Of a stretch of 64,000 nt of DNA, positions 19,104-27,813 are shown one piece after another. The translations under genes and the position numbers were made by a program. Numbering within the stretch: the stretch's first letter is position 1; each line of letters begins with the position of its first letter. This DNA comes from Dactylosporangium sucinum (GTDB taxonomy: Bacteria > Actinomycetota > Actinomycetes > Mycobacteriales > Micromonosporaceae): positions 38,704 to 102,703 of the forward strand of contig NZ_BMPI01000018.1 of the NCBI RefSeq assembly GCF_014647515.1. The letters run 5' to 3'. Below the pieces are notes generated by a model. That model saw only the letters and a list, made by a program, of their open reading frames with translations, was not told where the DNA came from and did not search any database.

Positions 19104-20231
19104 ATGCGCATTTCACGACTGCTCGTCATCGGTGTCGCCTGCAGCCTGGCGGCGGCATGCGGCGGCGACAAGACCGAGAGCACGGAGAGCAAGGGCGACG
19201 GCAAGATCACCGTCACCGCGACCGACACCGAGTGCAACGTCGCGACGACCGAGGCCGTCGCCGGCCCGGTGACGTTCACCGTCAGCAACAAGGGCGGGAA
19301 GGTCACCGAGTTCTACGTCTACGCCAGCGGCGACCGGATCATGGGCGAGGTCGAGAACATCGCGCCCGGCCTGACCCGCGAGCTCATCGTCGAGCTGCCC
19401 GCCGGGACGTACGAGACGGCCTGCAAGCCCGGCATGATCGGCAAGGGCATCCGGGGCGGCTTCAAGGCGACCGGCGAGCACAAGCCGCTCACCGACGACG
19501 CCAAGCTCAAGCAGGCGACGGCCGACTACCAGCGGTACGTCAAGAGCCAGACCGGCGCCCTCATCGACAAGACCACCGAATTCGTCAACGCGGTCAAGGG
19601 CGGCGACGTCGCGAAGGCGAAGGAGCTCTTCCCGATCGCCCGCACGTACTGGGAGCGCATCGAGCCCGTCGCGGAGAGCTTCGGCGACCTCGACCCGGCC
19701 ATCGACGCCCGCGACGGCGACCTGGAGCCCGGCCAGGAGTGGACCGGCTTCCACAAGCTGGAGCAGGACCTCTGGGTGAACAACGACGTCAGCAAGTCCG
19801 GCCCGACGGCCGACAAGCTGCTCACCGACGTCAAGACGATCGTCGAGAAGGCGAACACCGTCGAGCTGTCCCCGCTGAACCTGGCCAACGGCGCCAAGGA
19901 GCTGCTCGACGAGGTGGCCACCGGGAAGATCACCGGCGAGGAGGACCGCTACTCGCACACCGACCTGTGGGACTTCGCGGCCAACCTCGAGGGCTCGCGG
20001 GCGGCGATCGCCGCGCTGCGCCCGGTCATCGAGGAGAAGGACGCCGCGCTGGCCAAGACCCTCGACGAGAAGTTCGCCGCGGCCCAGGCCGAGCTCGACA
20101 AGCACCGCAAGGGCGACGGCTGGAAGCTGCACAACGAGCTGTCGGAGGCCGAGCTCAAGTCGCTCGGCGACACGATCAACGCGCTCGCGGAGCCGATCAG
20201 CAAGGTCGCCCCGCTGGTCGCCACCAAGTAG
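19104..20231 (+). CDS. efeO: EfeO iron-uptake lipoprotein (cupredoxin plus peptidase-M75-like domain)
   Basis: A 375-residue exported protein. The signal peptide ends in a lipobox before C19 (LAAACGG), so it should be anchored outside the membrane. Residues from about 35 to 120 form a cupredoxin-like domain. From about residue 135 to the end is the imelysin/M75-like helical domain with the HKLEQDLW motif (HxxE) that binds iron in this family. A TAGGAG ribosome site precedes the ATG. It presumably delivers iron to EfeU. It lies 37 bp after efeU. Confidence 0.93.
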   Translation: MRISRLLVIGVACSLAAACGGDKTESTESKGDGKITVTATDTECNVATTEAVAGPVTFTVSNKGGKVTEFYVYASGDRIMGEVENIAPGLTRELIVELPAGTYETACKPGMIGKGIRGGFKATGEHKPLTDDAKLKQATADYQRYVKSQTGALIDKTTEFVNAVKGGDVAKAKELFPIARTYWERIEPVAESFGDLDPAIDARDGDLEPGQEWTGFHKLEQDLWVNNDVSKSGPTADKLLTDVKTIVEKANTVELSPLNLANGAKELLDEVATGKITGEEDRYSHTDLWDFAANLEGSRAAIAALRPVIEEKDAALAKTLDEKFAAAQAELDKHRKGDGWKLHNELSEAELKSLGDTINALAEPISKVAPLVATK

Positions 20232-20240
20232 TCACGCACC

Positions 20241-20269
20241 GGCCGCGGGGGTGAGGCACCCCCGCGGCC
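20241..20269 (+). other. Intercistronic hairpin between efeO and efeB
   Basis: A perfect 13-bp stem (20241-20253 with 20257-20269) with loop AGG and no T-run. It lies ten bases before the efeB ribosome site. It may stabilise the upstream message or set a lower level of EfeB. No effect is proven by sequence. Confidence 0.6.
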
Positions 20270-20288
20270 GTCCACCATGGAGGTTGCG

Positions 20289-21545
20289 ATGGACCGCCGG
20301 AAGATGCTCGGCCTCGCCGGGGCCGGAGCCGTCGGAGCGGCCGCCGCCGGTGTCGTCGGCGCGCAGGTGTTCGACACCCCACAGCCCGCGCAGGCCGCCG
20401 ACGCGGGCGCCGCCATCCCCTTCTACGGCGAGCACCAGGCCGGGATCGTCACCCCGGCCCAGGACCGCCTGCACTTCGTCGCGTTCGACGTCATCACCAG
20501 CAAGCGGGACGAGCTCGTCGAGCTGCTGCAGCGCTGGACCATGGCCGCCGCGCGGATGACCGCCGGCAAGGACGCCGGCAGCATCGGCGCGGTGAACGGC
20601 GCGGCCGAGGCCGCGCCCGACGACACCGGCGAGGCGATCGGCCTGCCGCCGTCCGGCCTCACCCTGACGATCGGCTTCGGGCCGACCCTCTTCCGCACCG
20701 CCGACGGCAAGGACCGCTTCGGCATCGCCGGCAAGCGCCCGCCGGCCCTCACCGACCTGCCCCGGTTCGCCAAGGACACGCTGCTGCCGGAGATCTCCGG
20801 CGGCGACCTCTGCGTGCAGGCCTGCGCCCACGACCCGCAGGTCGCCGTGCACGCGGTGCGCAACCTCGCCCGCATCGGCTTCGGCACGGTGAGCGTGCGC
20901 TGGTCGCAGCTCGGCTTCGGCCGCACCTCGTCGACCTCGCGCAGCCAGACCACGGCCCGCAACCTGTTCGGCTTCAAGGACGGCACCGCCAACCTCAAGG
21001 CCGAGGACACGAAGCTGCTGCAGGACCAGCTCTGGGTGCAGCCCGGCGACGGTCCGGAGTGGATGGCCGGCGGCTCCTACGTGGTCACCCGCAAGATCCG
21101 GATGCTCATCGAGACGTGGGACCGCACCTCGCTCGGCGAGCAGGAGGCGATCATCGGCCGGAACAAGGGCGAGGGCGCGCCGCTGACGGGGACGAAGGAG
21201 TTCGACGAGCCGGCCTTCGCGGTGCAGGACGCCGCGGGCGGGTCCACGATCGCGATGGATTCGCATGTACGGCTGGCGCACCCGGACTTCAACAACGGCG
21301 CCCGGTTACTGCGCCGCGGCTACAACTTCGTCGATGGCTCCGACGGCCTCGGACGGCTCGACGCGGGCCTGTTCTTCATTGCGTACCAACGGGATCCGCG
21401 CCGCCAGTTCGTCCCCATGCAGACCCAGCTCTCCCGTCAGGACGCACTCAACGAGTACATCCGCCACGTGTCAAGTGGTTTGTTCGCCTGCCCGCCGGGC
21501 ATCAGGGCCGCCGACGACTACTGGGGTAGATCCTTGTTTGAGTAG
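20289..21545 (+). CDS. efeB: Dye-decolourising-type heme peroxidase, Tat-exported
   Basis: A 418-residue protein with a Tat signal (DRRKMLGLAGAG near the N terminus). An ATG at 20277 exists, but the GGAGG at 20279-20283 stands five bases before the ATG at 20289, which is therefore taken as the start. The DyP signature GFKDGTANL (distal Asp) is in the middle. The proximal heme histidine is probably in DSHVRLAHP, and the tail has YQRDPRRQFVPMQ. In characterised EfeUOB systems this enzyme oxidises ferrous iron or acts on heme outside the membrane. It is the third gene of the iron operon. Confidence 0.92.
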   Translation: MDRRKMLGLAGAGAVGAAAAGVVGAQVFDTPQPAQAADAGAAIPFYGEHQAGIVTPAQDRLHFVAFDVITSKRDELVELLQRWTMAAARMTAGKDAGSIGAVNGAAEAAPDDTGEAIGLPPSGLTLTIGFGPTLFRTADGKDRFGIAGKRPPALTDLPRFAKDTLLPEISGGDLCVQACAHDPQVAVHAVRNLARIGFGTVSVRWSQLGFGRTSSTSRSQTTARNLFGFKDGTANLKAEDTKLLQDQLWVQPGDGPEWMAGGSYVVTRKIRMLIETWDRTSLGEQEAIIGRNKGEGAPLTGTKEFDEPAFAVQDAAGGSTIAMDSHVRLAHPDFNNGARLLRRGYNFVDGSDGLGRLDAGLFFIAYQRDPRRQFVPMQTQLSRQDALNEYIRHVSSGLFACPPGIRAADDYWGRSLFE

Positions 21546-21820
21546 ATTTGGGGGCTTGTTTCCGGGGCATTTCGGGCGTGGGTCGGCAAGATCTACTTGC
21601 ACTATGTGTAATCTCGCGACTCCTCAACGTCCGTTGGGACCGCAAATTCGTCCCGCATTCGTCCGCATAACGGGACAGTTACGAATCTCTACATCCTCTA
21701 TGCAGGTAGCCCCTCGCGTCGTTTCCTTTAGGCACCACAACGCAGCCCGGTTGGCCCACGGTCGTGCCCGCGACCGCGGACTGGTCGTGGCCCGGGCCTG
21801 CGTTTCTGACTGGAGGGGAC
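21546..21820. promoter_or_regulatory. Long leader/promoter region of the peptide ABC operon
   Basis: This spacer is clearly less GC-rich than its surroundings from about 21600 to 21740. AGTAGAT (21541) is repeated as ATCTACT (21591), giving a weak stem. No iron box is seen. A promoter is expected here because the next gene starts a new operon, but no -10/-35 pair stands out. Confidence 0.4.
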
Positions 21821-23578
21821 ATGCGCACGAGATCGAAGGGGCTTACCAGCCTCGTTGCGGTCGGGGCGGCCACCGTGCTCGTCCTGAGCGCTTGCGGTGG
21901 CGGCGGCAGCAAGAACAATGACACGCCGACGTCCAACGCCGGTTACGCGGACTGCGAGAAGAACCCGAACACCTGCAACAGTGGGCAGACCAAGCCCGGT
22001 GGTGAATACGTCTTCGGCCTGGAGCAGAGCTTCACGAGCTGGAACGTCAACACCGAGGAAGGCAACACGCTGGTCGCCGCGCAGGCGATGTCCGGCCTCA
22101 TCCCGCAGGTCTTCAAGTCGGACCCGGGTGGTCAGCTACAGCTCAACACCGACCTGCTCGTTTCGGCGGAGCTCACGAACCAGAACCCGCAGACGGTCGT
22201 CTACAAGATCAAGCCGGACGCCGTGTGGAACGACGGCACGCCGATCGGCATCGACGACTTCACGCTCGCCTGGAAGCAGAACTCCGGCAAGAAGGAGCAC
22301 TGCACGGAGTGCGCGCCGGCGAGCTCGTCCGGCTGGGAGCTCATCAAGAGCATCGTCGGCTCCGACGGCGGCAAGACGGTGACGCTCACCTTCGAGGACG
22401 GCAAGACCTACGCCGACTGGAAGGGCCTCTACTCCACCGACGGCCTCTACCCGGCCCACCTCGCCACCAAGCAGGGCTTCGACCTCAACAAGCCCGAGGG
22501 CGTCAACAGCGCCGCCAACTGGTTCAGCGAGACGGTCCCGACCTGGTCCGGCGGCCCGCTGGTCATCGAGTCCTTCACCAAGGACCAGTCGCTGGTGCTC
22601 AAGAAGAACGACAAGTGGTACGGCAAGGTCAAGCCCTCGCTGGACAAGGTCGTCTTCAAGTTCATCATCGACCAGGGCTCCGTGATCCCGGCGCTGAAGA
22701 ACAAGGAGATCACCGGCATGTCGCCGCAGCCGAACGCGGCGCTCGTCAACGGCGCGGCTGAGACGCCCGGCGTGATCTACCGCATCGGCCACGGGTACAC
22801 GTGGGAGCACATCGACCTGAACCTGAAGAACAAGTACCTGGCCGACGCCGCCCTGCGCCAGGCGATCTTCACGGCGATCAACGTCAAGTCGGTGATCGAG
22901 AAGACCTACGGCGTCTTCGACAAGCAGGCCAAGCCGCTCGGCAGCCACAACTTCTTCCCCGGTGACCCCAACTACAAGGACGTCGTCTCGTCGACCGGCC
23001 AGGGCTCGGGTGACATCGAGAAGGCGAAGAAGATCCTCACCGACGCCGGCTACAAGATCGAGGGCGGCAAGCTCATCACCAAGGCGGGCGAGACCGTGCC
23101 GGCCTTCCGCTTCCGCCACACCAAGGGCAACCAGCTGCGCGCCACGACCGGCGAGCTGGTGCAGGCCGCGCTGAAGAACCTCGGCATCGACATCAAGATC
23201 GAGGTCACCGAGACCCTCGGCAAGACGCTCACCACCGGTGACTTCGACTTCATCATCTTCGCCTGGGTCGGCAGCCCGCTCTTCCAGGGCTCGGCCGAGC
23301 AGAACTGGGTGACCGGCGGCGGCGGCAACTACGGCAACTACTCGAACTCGCAGGTCGACGACCTCAACAAGCAGGGTGCGCAGGCGCTCGACCCCAAGAA
23401 GGGCGCCGACCTGCTCAACCAGGCCAACGAGATCATGGCCAAGGACGCGTACGTGCTGCCGCTCGTGCAGAAGCCGACGCTCACCTTCACGTACTCCGAC
23501 TACGTGAACTTCCGCGACAACCCGACGCAGTGGAGCCCGACCTACAACATCCAGGAATGGGGCCAGAAGGCCGCCTGA
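21821..23578 (+). CDS. Peptide/nickel-type ABC transporter substrate-binding lipoprotein (family 5)
   Basis: A 585-residue extracellular binding protein. The lipobox LSAC gives C25 as the lipidated residue, and a Gly-rich linker follows. The remainder is a family-5 (DppA/OppA) fold. The ATG at 21821 has a TGGAGGGG ribosome site and gives a normal signal peptide. Longer readings have none. It is the first gene of a five-gene transporter operon. The sequence is compatible with dipeptides, oligopeptides or small modified ligands, and the ligand cannot be told. Confidence 0.9.
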   Translation: MRTRSKGLTSLVAVGAATVLVLSACGGGGSKNNDTPTSNAGYADCEKNPNTCNSGQTKPGGEYVFGLEQSFTSWNVNTEEGNTLVAAQAMSGLIPQVFKSDPGGQLQLNTDLLVSAELTNQNPQTVVYKIKPDAVWNDGTPIGIDDFTLAWKQNSGKKEHCTECAPASSSGWELIKSIVGSDGGKTVTLTFEDGKTYADWKGLYSTDGLYPAHLATKQGFDLNKPEGVNSAANWFSETVPTWSGGPLVIESFTKDQSLVLKKNDKWYGKVKPSLDKVVFKFIIDQGSVIPALKNKEITGMSPQPNAALVNGAAETPGVIYRIGHGYTWEHIDLNLKNKYLADAALRQAIFTAINVKSVIEKTYGVFDKQAKPLGSHNFFPGDPNYKDVVSSTGQGSGDIEKAKKILTDAGYKIEGGKLITKAGETVPAFRFRHTKGNQLRATTGELVQAALKNLGIDIKIEVTETLGKTLTTGDFDFIIFAWVGSPLFQGSAEQNWVTGGGGNYGNYSNSQVDDLNKQGAQALDPKKGADLLNQANEIMAKDAYVLPLVQKPTLTFTYSDYVNFRDNPTQWSPTYNIQEWGQKAA

Positions 23579-23599
23579 GTCTGGGCTTACTCACACGGG

Positions 23600-23633
23600 G
23601 GACCCCGGACGCCGGCGACGGCGTCCGGGGTCC
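23600..23633 (+). other. Intercistronic hairpin after the binding-protein gene
   Basis: A perfect 15-bp stem (23600-23614 with 23619-23633), loop GCGA, without a T-run. This position, between a binding-protein gene and its permeases, is where partial termination or RNA stabilisation commonly keeps the binding protein in excess. Confidence 0.65.
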
Positions 23634-23654
23634 TGCGTCAAGCGGAGGTAGATC

Positions 23655-24641
23655 ATGATTGCCTATGCGGTGCGCCGGCTCCTGATCGGAATCCCGGTAC
23701 TCCTCGCCGCCTCGATCTTCGTGTTCGTCATCGCGTCCCTCTCGGGCAACCCCATCGACGACATGGAAGCGCGGAACCCACCGGTACCGCTGGAAACCCG
23801 CCAGATCGAGGCCCACCGGCTCGGCCTGGACAAGTCCCTGCCCGAGCGGTACGTCAACTGGCTGTTCGACCTCGTCGTGCACGGCGACTTCGGCGAGTCC
23901 ACCGAGCGCAGCATCAACATCGGTGACCAGCTCGGCGAGCGCCTCTGGGTCACCCTGCGGCTGGTCTTCGTGGCCATGCTGCTCGCCGTGATCCTCGCCG
24001 TCATCTCCGGCGTGATCAGCGCCGTCAAGCAGTACAGCAAGGTCGACTACGGCTTCACGTTCATGGGCTTCCTGGCCCTGTCGATCCCGTCCTTCTGGCT
24101 GGCGCTGCTGCTCAAGGAGGCCGGCATCGCCTACAACCAGAGCACCGGGACGCAGACCTTCTACACGCTCGGCGACAAGGACTACAACCACGACCGGTTC
24201 GACACGTGGGGGAAGATCACCGACATCGCCGGGCACATGGTGCTGCCCACGATCGCGTTGACGCTGATCACCTACGCGGCCTGGAGCCGGTACCAGCGCG
24301 GCGCCATGCTGGAGGTCCTCAACAGCGACTACGTCCGCCTGGCCCGGGCCAAGGGCCTGCGCAGCCGGCAGGTGATGATCCGCCACGCGCTGCGCACCGC
24401 GCTCATCCCGCTGACCACGATCACCGCGGTCGACATCGGCGGCATCTTCGGCGGCGCGGTCATCACCGAGACCGTCTTCAACTGGGCCGGGATGGGGACG
24501 TACCTGCTGGAGTCCGTCTATCGGCGCGACGTGAACTCGATCCTGGGCTGGCTGCTCATCTCCGGCCTCGTGGTCATCCTGTTCAACATCGTCGCCGACC
24601 TGCTGTACGCCGTGCTCGACCCGAGGATTCGCTATGAGTGA
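23655..24641 (+). CDS. Peptide-type ABC transporter permease (DppB-like)
   Basis: A 328-residue permease with the DppB layout: one N-terminal span (about residues 10-30), an extracellular loop, then five spans. The docking loop is DYVRLARAKGLRSRQVMIRH, followed by ALIPLTTITAVDIGGIFGG. An extra polar loop of about 30 residues (residues 155-190, with YNQSTGTQTFYTLGDKDY) between spans is longer than in Escherichia coli DppB. A GCGGAGG ribosome site precedes the ATG. It overlaps the next permease by eight bases. Confidence 0.9.
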   Translation: MIAYAVRRLLIGIPVLLAASIFVFVIASLSGNPIDDMEARNPPVPLETRQIEAHRLGLDKSLPERYVNWLFDLVVHGDFGESTERSINIGDQLGERLWVTLRLVFVAMLLAVILAVISGVISAVKQYSKVDYGFTFMGFLALSIPSFWLALLLKEAGIAYNQSTGTQTFYTLGDKDYNHDRFDTWGKITDIAGHMVLPTIALTLITYAAWSRYQRGAMLEVLNSDYVRLARAKGLRSRQVMIRHALRTALIPLTTITAVDIGGIFGGAVITETVFNWAGMGTYLLESVYRRDVNSILGWLLISGLVVILFNIVADLLYAVLDPRIRYE

Positions 24642-25554
24642 CACGACCGTCGCCGCCAAGCCCCCGGCGCCGCAGACCGTGCAGGAGATCACCACCCGGC
24701 AACGGACCCAGTTCGAGCTCGTCGTCCGGCGCTTCCTGCGGCACAAGCTCGCCGTCGGCAGCCTGGTGCTGTTCCTCCTGATCGTGCTGTTCGCGTTCGT
24801 CGGGCCGCTCCTGTGGAAGTACGACTACACCTACATCGACGGCCCGAGCTACTCGCCGCCGTCGATGGACTACCCGCTCGGCACCGACCAGGCCGGCCAC
24901 GACCTGCTCGGCCAGAGCATGCGCGGCACCCAGCAGTCGCTGAAGATCTCGCTGCTGGTGGCGCTGATCGCGACCACCTTCGGCGCGCTGTGGGGCGCCG
25001 TCGCCGGCTTCTACCGGGGCTGGCTCGACGGCGTGCTCATGCGCATCGCCGACGTGATCCTGACCCTCCCCAGCATCGCCATCGCGGTGGCCCTCGCGGT
25101 CAACTTCCGCGGCGGCGCCAGCTGGTGGGGCCTCGCCCTGGTGCTGTCGTTCCTGGCCTGGGCCGGCATCTCCCGCGTGGTCCGGGGCGTCGTGCTCTCG
25201 CTGCGCGAGCAGGAGTTCATCGAGGCGGCCAAGGCGATGGGCGCGAGCGACCTGCGGATCATCCTGCGGCACCTGCTGCCCAACGCGCTCGGCACGATCA
25301 TCGTCGCGGCCACCGTCACCATCGCGACGACGATCCTCGCCGAGACCGCCCTGTCGTTCATCGGCTTCGGCGTGCAGCGGCCGGACACCTCGCTCGGCCT
25401 GCTCATCAACGACGCCAAGCTGTCCGTGCAGGACCAGCCCTGGCTGTTCTACTTCCCGGGCCTGTTCATCATCCTCATCGCGCTCACCGTCAACTTCGTG
25501 GGCGACGGGCTCCGCGACGCCTTCGACCCCCGACAGACCTTGGTGCGCCGATGA
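24634..25554 (+). CDS. Peptide-type ABC transporter permease (DppC-like)
   Basis: A 306-residue permease with a cytoplasmic N terminus of about 40 residues (OppC_N), an extracellular domain and the C-terminal BPD domain. The docking loop is EFIEAAKAMGASDLRIILRH and the helix after it LLPNALGTIIVAATVTIA. It pairs with the DppB-like subunit. The start overlaps the preceding gene and the stop overlaps the next ATG (ATGA), so the whole operon is translationally coupled. Confidence 0.91.
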   Translation: MSDTTVAAKPPAPQTVQEITTRQRTQFELVVRRFLRHKLAVGSLVLFLLIVLFAFVGPLLWKYDYTYIDGPSYSPPSMDYPLGTDQAGHDLLGQSMRGTQQSLKISLLVALIATTFGALWGAVAGFYRGWLDGVLMRIADVILTLPSIAIAVALAVNFRGGASWWGLALVLSFLAWAGISRVVRGVVLSLREQEFIEAAKAMGASDLRIILRHLLPNALGTIIVAATVTIATTILAETALSFIGFGVQRPDTSLGLLINDAKLSVQDQPWLFYFPGLFIILIALTVNFVGDGLRDAFDPRQTLVRR

Positions 25555-26672
25555 CCAGCATCTCTTTGGACCCACCTGTCGCCACCGACACGGTGCTCGA
25601 GGTCAGCGACCTCAGCGTGGCCTTCCCGACCGAGGACGGGCTGGTCAAGGCCGTGCGCGGGGTCTCGTACTCGCTCAAGCGCGGCGAGACGCTCGGCATC
25701 GTCGGCGAGTCCGGCTCCGGCAAGTCGGTGACGTCGCTCGCCCTCATGGGCCTGCTGCCGCGCTCCGCCCGGATCACCGGCTCCGCCAAGTTCCGCGGCG
25801 AGGAGCTGCTCGGCAAGAACGACCGCGAGATGAGCGCCGTCCGGGGCAAACACCTGGCGATGATCTTCCAGGACCCGCTGACGTCGCTCAATCCGGTGTA
25901 CCCCATCGGCAAGCAGATCGCGGAGGCCGTCCTCGTCCACAACGAGGTCAGCAAACGCACCGCCTGGGACCGGGCCGTCGAGCTGCTGCGGGTGGTCGGC
26001 ATCCCGCACGCCGAGCAGCGCGTGCACAACTACCCGCACGAGATGTCCGGCGGCATGCGCCAGCGCGTCGTCATCGCGATCGCCATGGCCAACAACCCGG
26101 AGGTCATGATCGCGGACGAGCCCACCACGGCGCTCGACGTGACCGTGCAGGCGCAGGTCCTGGAGGCCCTCGAAGCCGCCCGGACCGAGATCGGCGCCGC
26201 GCTCGTGCTCATCACGCACGACCTCGGCGTGATCGCCGGGCACGCGGACCGGATCTGCGTCATGTACGCCGGGAAGCTCGTCGAGTCGGGCACGGTCGAC
26301 GACATCTTCTACCGCCCGCGCATGCCCTACGCGCTCGGCCTGCTCGGCAGCCTGCCCCGCGTCGACGAGGGGCGCGACGCCCGGCTCACGCCGATCGTCG
26401 GCACCCCGCCGTCGCTGCTCAACCTGCCGCCGGGCTGCCCGTTCCGGCCGCGCTGCCCGCTCGCGCAGGAGGTCTGCGACGAGTCGGAGCCGCCGCTCGC
26501 GCAGGTCGAGCACGGTCACCTCGCGGCCTGCCACTTCAGCGACCAGCTGGGGTCGGCGTCGGCGGCCGACGTCTTCACGGTCACCTCGATCGACGTCGAC
26601 ACCGACGAGGTCGATGTGGCGTCCACGTCCTTGGCCACCGACGTGGCCGACGTCACCGAGGAGGGCGCGTGA
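25551..26672 (+). CDS. Peptide-type ABC transporter ATPase (DppD-like)
   Basis: A 373-residue ATPase with Walker A GESGSGKS (about residues 49-56), Q-loop FQDPLTSLNP, signature MSGGMRQRV, Walker B VMIADEPTTALD and H-loop ITHDLG. The C-terminal oligopeptide-transporter extension carries the cysteine cluster CPFRPRCPLAQEVC, as in DppD proteins that bind an iron-sulphur cluster. A Thr/Val/Asp-rich tail of about 45 residues is unusual and probably flexible. It forms the ATPase pair with the next gene. Confidence 0.92.
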   Translation: MTSISLDPPVATDTVLEVSDLSVAFPTEDGLVKAVRGVSYSLKRGETLGIVGESGSGKSVTSLALMGLLPRSARITGSAKFRGEELLGKNDREMSAVRGKHLAMIFQDPLTSLNPVYPIGKQIAEAVLVHNEVSKRTAWDRAVELLRVVGIPHAEQRVHNYPHEMSGGMRQRVVIAIAMANNPEVMIADEPTTALDVTVQAQVLEALEAARTEIGAALVLITHDLGVIAGHADRICVMYAGKLVESGTVDDIFYRPRMPYALGLLGSLPRVDEGRDARLTPIVGTPPSLLNLPPGCPFRPRCPLAQEVCDESEPPLAQVEHGHLAACHFSDQLGSASAADVFTVTSIDVDTDEVDVASTSLATDVADVTEEGA

Positions 26673-27715
26673 CCGCCGCCGTAGACGCCGCCGGCACCGT
26701 CGGCACCAAGGCCGTCATCTCCGCCCGCAACCTGGTCAAGCACTTCCCGGTCCGCTCGCGTGGCATCCTGCGCCGGCGGGTCGGCGAGGTGCACGCGGTC
26801 TGCGACGTGTCGTTCGAGATCGGCGCCAACGAGACCCTCGGGCTCGTCGGCGAGTCGGGCTGCGGCAAGTCGACCACGGCCCGCCTGCTGCTCAACCTGA
26901 TCCGCCCGACGAGCGGCTCCATCCAGTACGACGGCAGGGACCTGGCGACGCTGTCCCGGGCCCAGATGCGCCCGCTGCGGCGGGACCTGCAGATCGTGTT
27001 CCAGGACCCGTTCGCCTCGCTCGACCCGCGCATGACGGTGTTCGAGATCGTCGCCGAGCCGCTGCGCATCCACGGCCTGTTCGGCTCCTCGGGCCGCTCC
27101 GCGGTCCGCGAGCTGATGCAGACCGTGGGCCTGAACGCGGAGCACGGCAACCGGTACCCGCACGAGTTCTCCGGCGGCCAGCGCCAGCGGATCGGGATCG
27201 CCCGGGCCCTGGCGCTGCGCCCCAAGGTCCTCGTGCTGGACGAGCCGGTGTCGGCCCTGGACGTCTCCATCCAGGCCGGCGTGATCAACCTGCTGGAGGA
27301 CCTGCAGACCGAGCTCGGGCTGTCCTACCTCTTCGTCTCGCACGATCTCTCGGTGGTACGGCACATCGCCCACCGCGTCGCCGTGATGTACCTCGGCAAG
27401 ATCGTGGAGACCGCCTCGGTCGAGGAGCTCTTCACGAAGGCCTCGCACCCGTACACGCAGGCCCTCATCTCGGCGATCCCGCTGCCCGACCCGCGCAAGG
27501 AGCGGATGCGGCAGCGCATCCTGCTCACGGGCGACGTGCCGAGCCCGGTGGACCCGCCGTCGGGCTGCCGGTTCCGGACCCGCTGCCCGAAGTTCGCCGC
27601 CGTACTCTCCGGCGACGAGCAGCGGCGCTGCGTCTCGGAGGAGCCGGCGCTGATCGACCGCGGCCAGGGCCACCTGAGCGCCTGCCACTACGCGGAGGCG
27701 GTCAAGCTCGTCTGA
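26669..27715 (+). CDS. Peptide-type ABC transporter ATPase (DppF-like)
   Basis: A 348-residue ATPase. Walker A is GESGCGKST, Q-loop FQDPFASLDP, signature FSGGQRQRI, Walker B VLVLDEPVSALD and H-loop VSHDLS. The C-terminal cysteine region CRFRTRCPKFAAV resembles DppF. The GTG start overlaps the DppD-like stop by four bases (GTGA). It closes the operon, which is followed by a hairpin at 27721. Confidence 0.92.
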   Translation: MTAAVDAAGTVGTKAVISARNLVKHFPVRSRGILRRRVGEVHAVCDVSFEIGANETLGLVGESGCGKSTTARLLLNLIRPTSGSIQYDGRDLATLSRAQMRPLRRDLQIVFQDPFASLDPRMTVFEIVAEPLRIHGLFGSSGRSAVRELMQTVGLNAEHGNRYPHEFSGGQRQRIGIARALALRPKVLVLDEPVSALDVSIQAGVINLLEDLQTELGLSYLFVSHDLSVVRHIAHRVAVMYLGKIVETASVEELFTKASHPYTQALISAIPLPDPRKERMRQRILLTGDVPSPVDPPSGCRFRTRCPKFAAVLSGDEQRRCVSEEPALIDRGQGHLSACHYAEAVKLV

Positions 27716-27720
27716 TGCGC

Positions 27721-27752
27721 GCGGCCCCGGGGCACTGCTGCCTCGGGGCCGC
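27721..27752 (+). terminator. Terminator-like hairpin after the peptide ABC operon
   Basis: A 14-bp stem (27721-27734 with 27739-27752, one G-T pair), loop CTGC. The T-run is lacking, as is usual in such GC-rich genomes. It lies between convergent transcription units. Confidence 0.6.
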
Positions 27753-27813
27753 TGCGTCGGGCCGCTGCGTCGCTGTTCTGATCAGCGGTGCGGTGCGGCC
27801 GGGCGGATCGGCG

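Noticed and set aside
20277..20288. Upstream ATG as start of efeB
   Set aside because: The only good ribosome site (20279-20283) overlaps that ATG and is spaced for the ATG at 20289.
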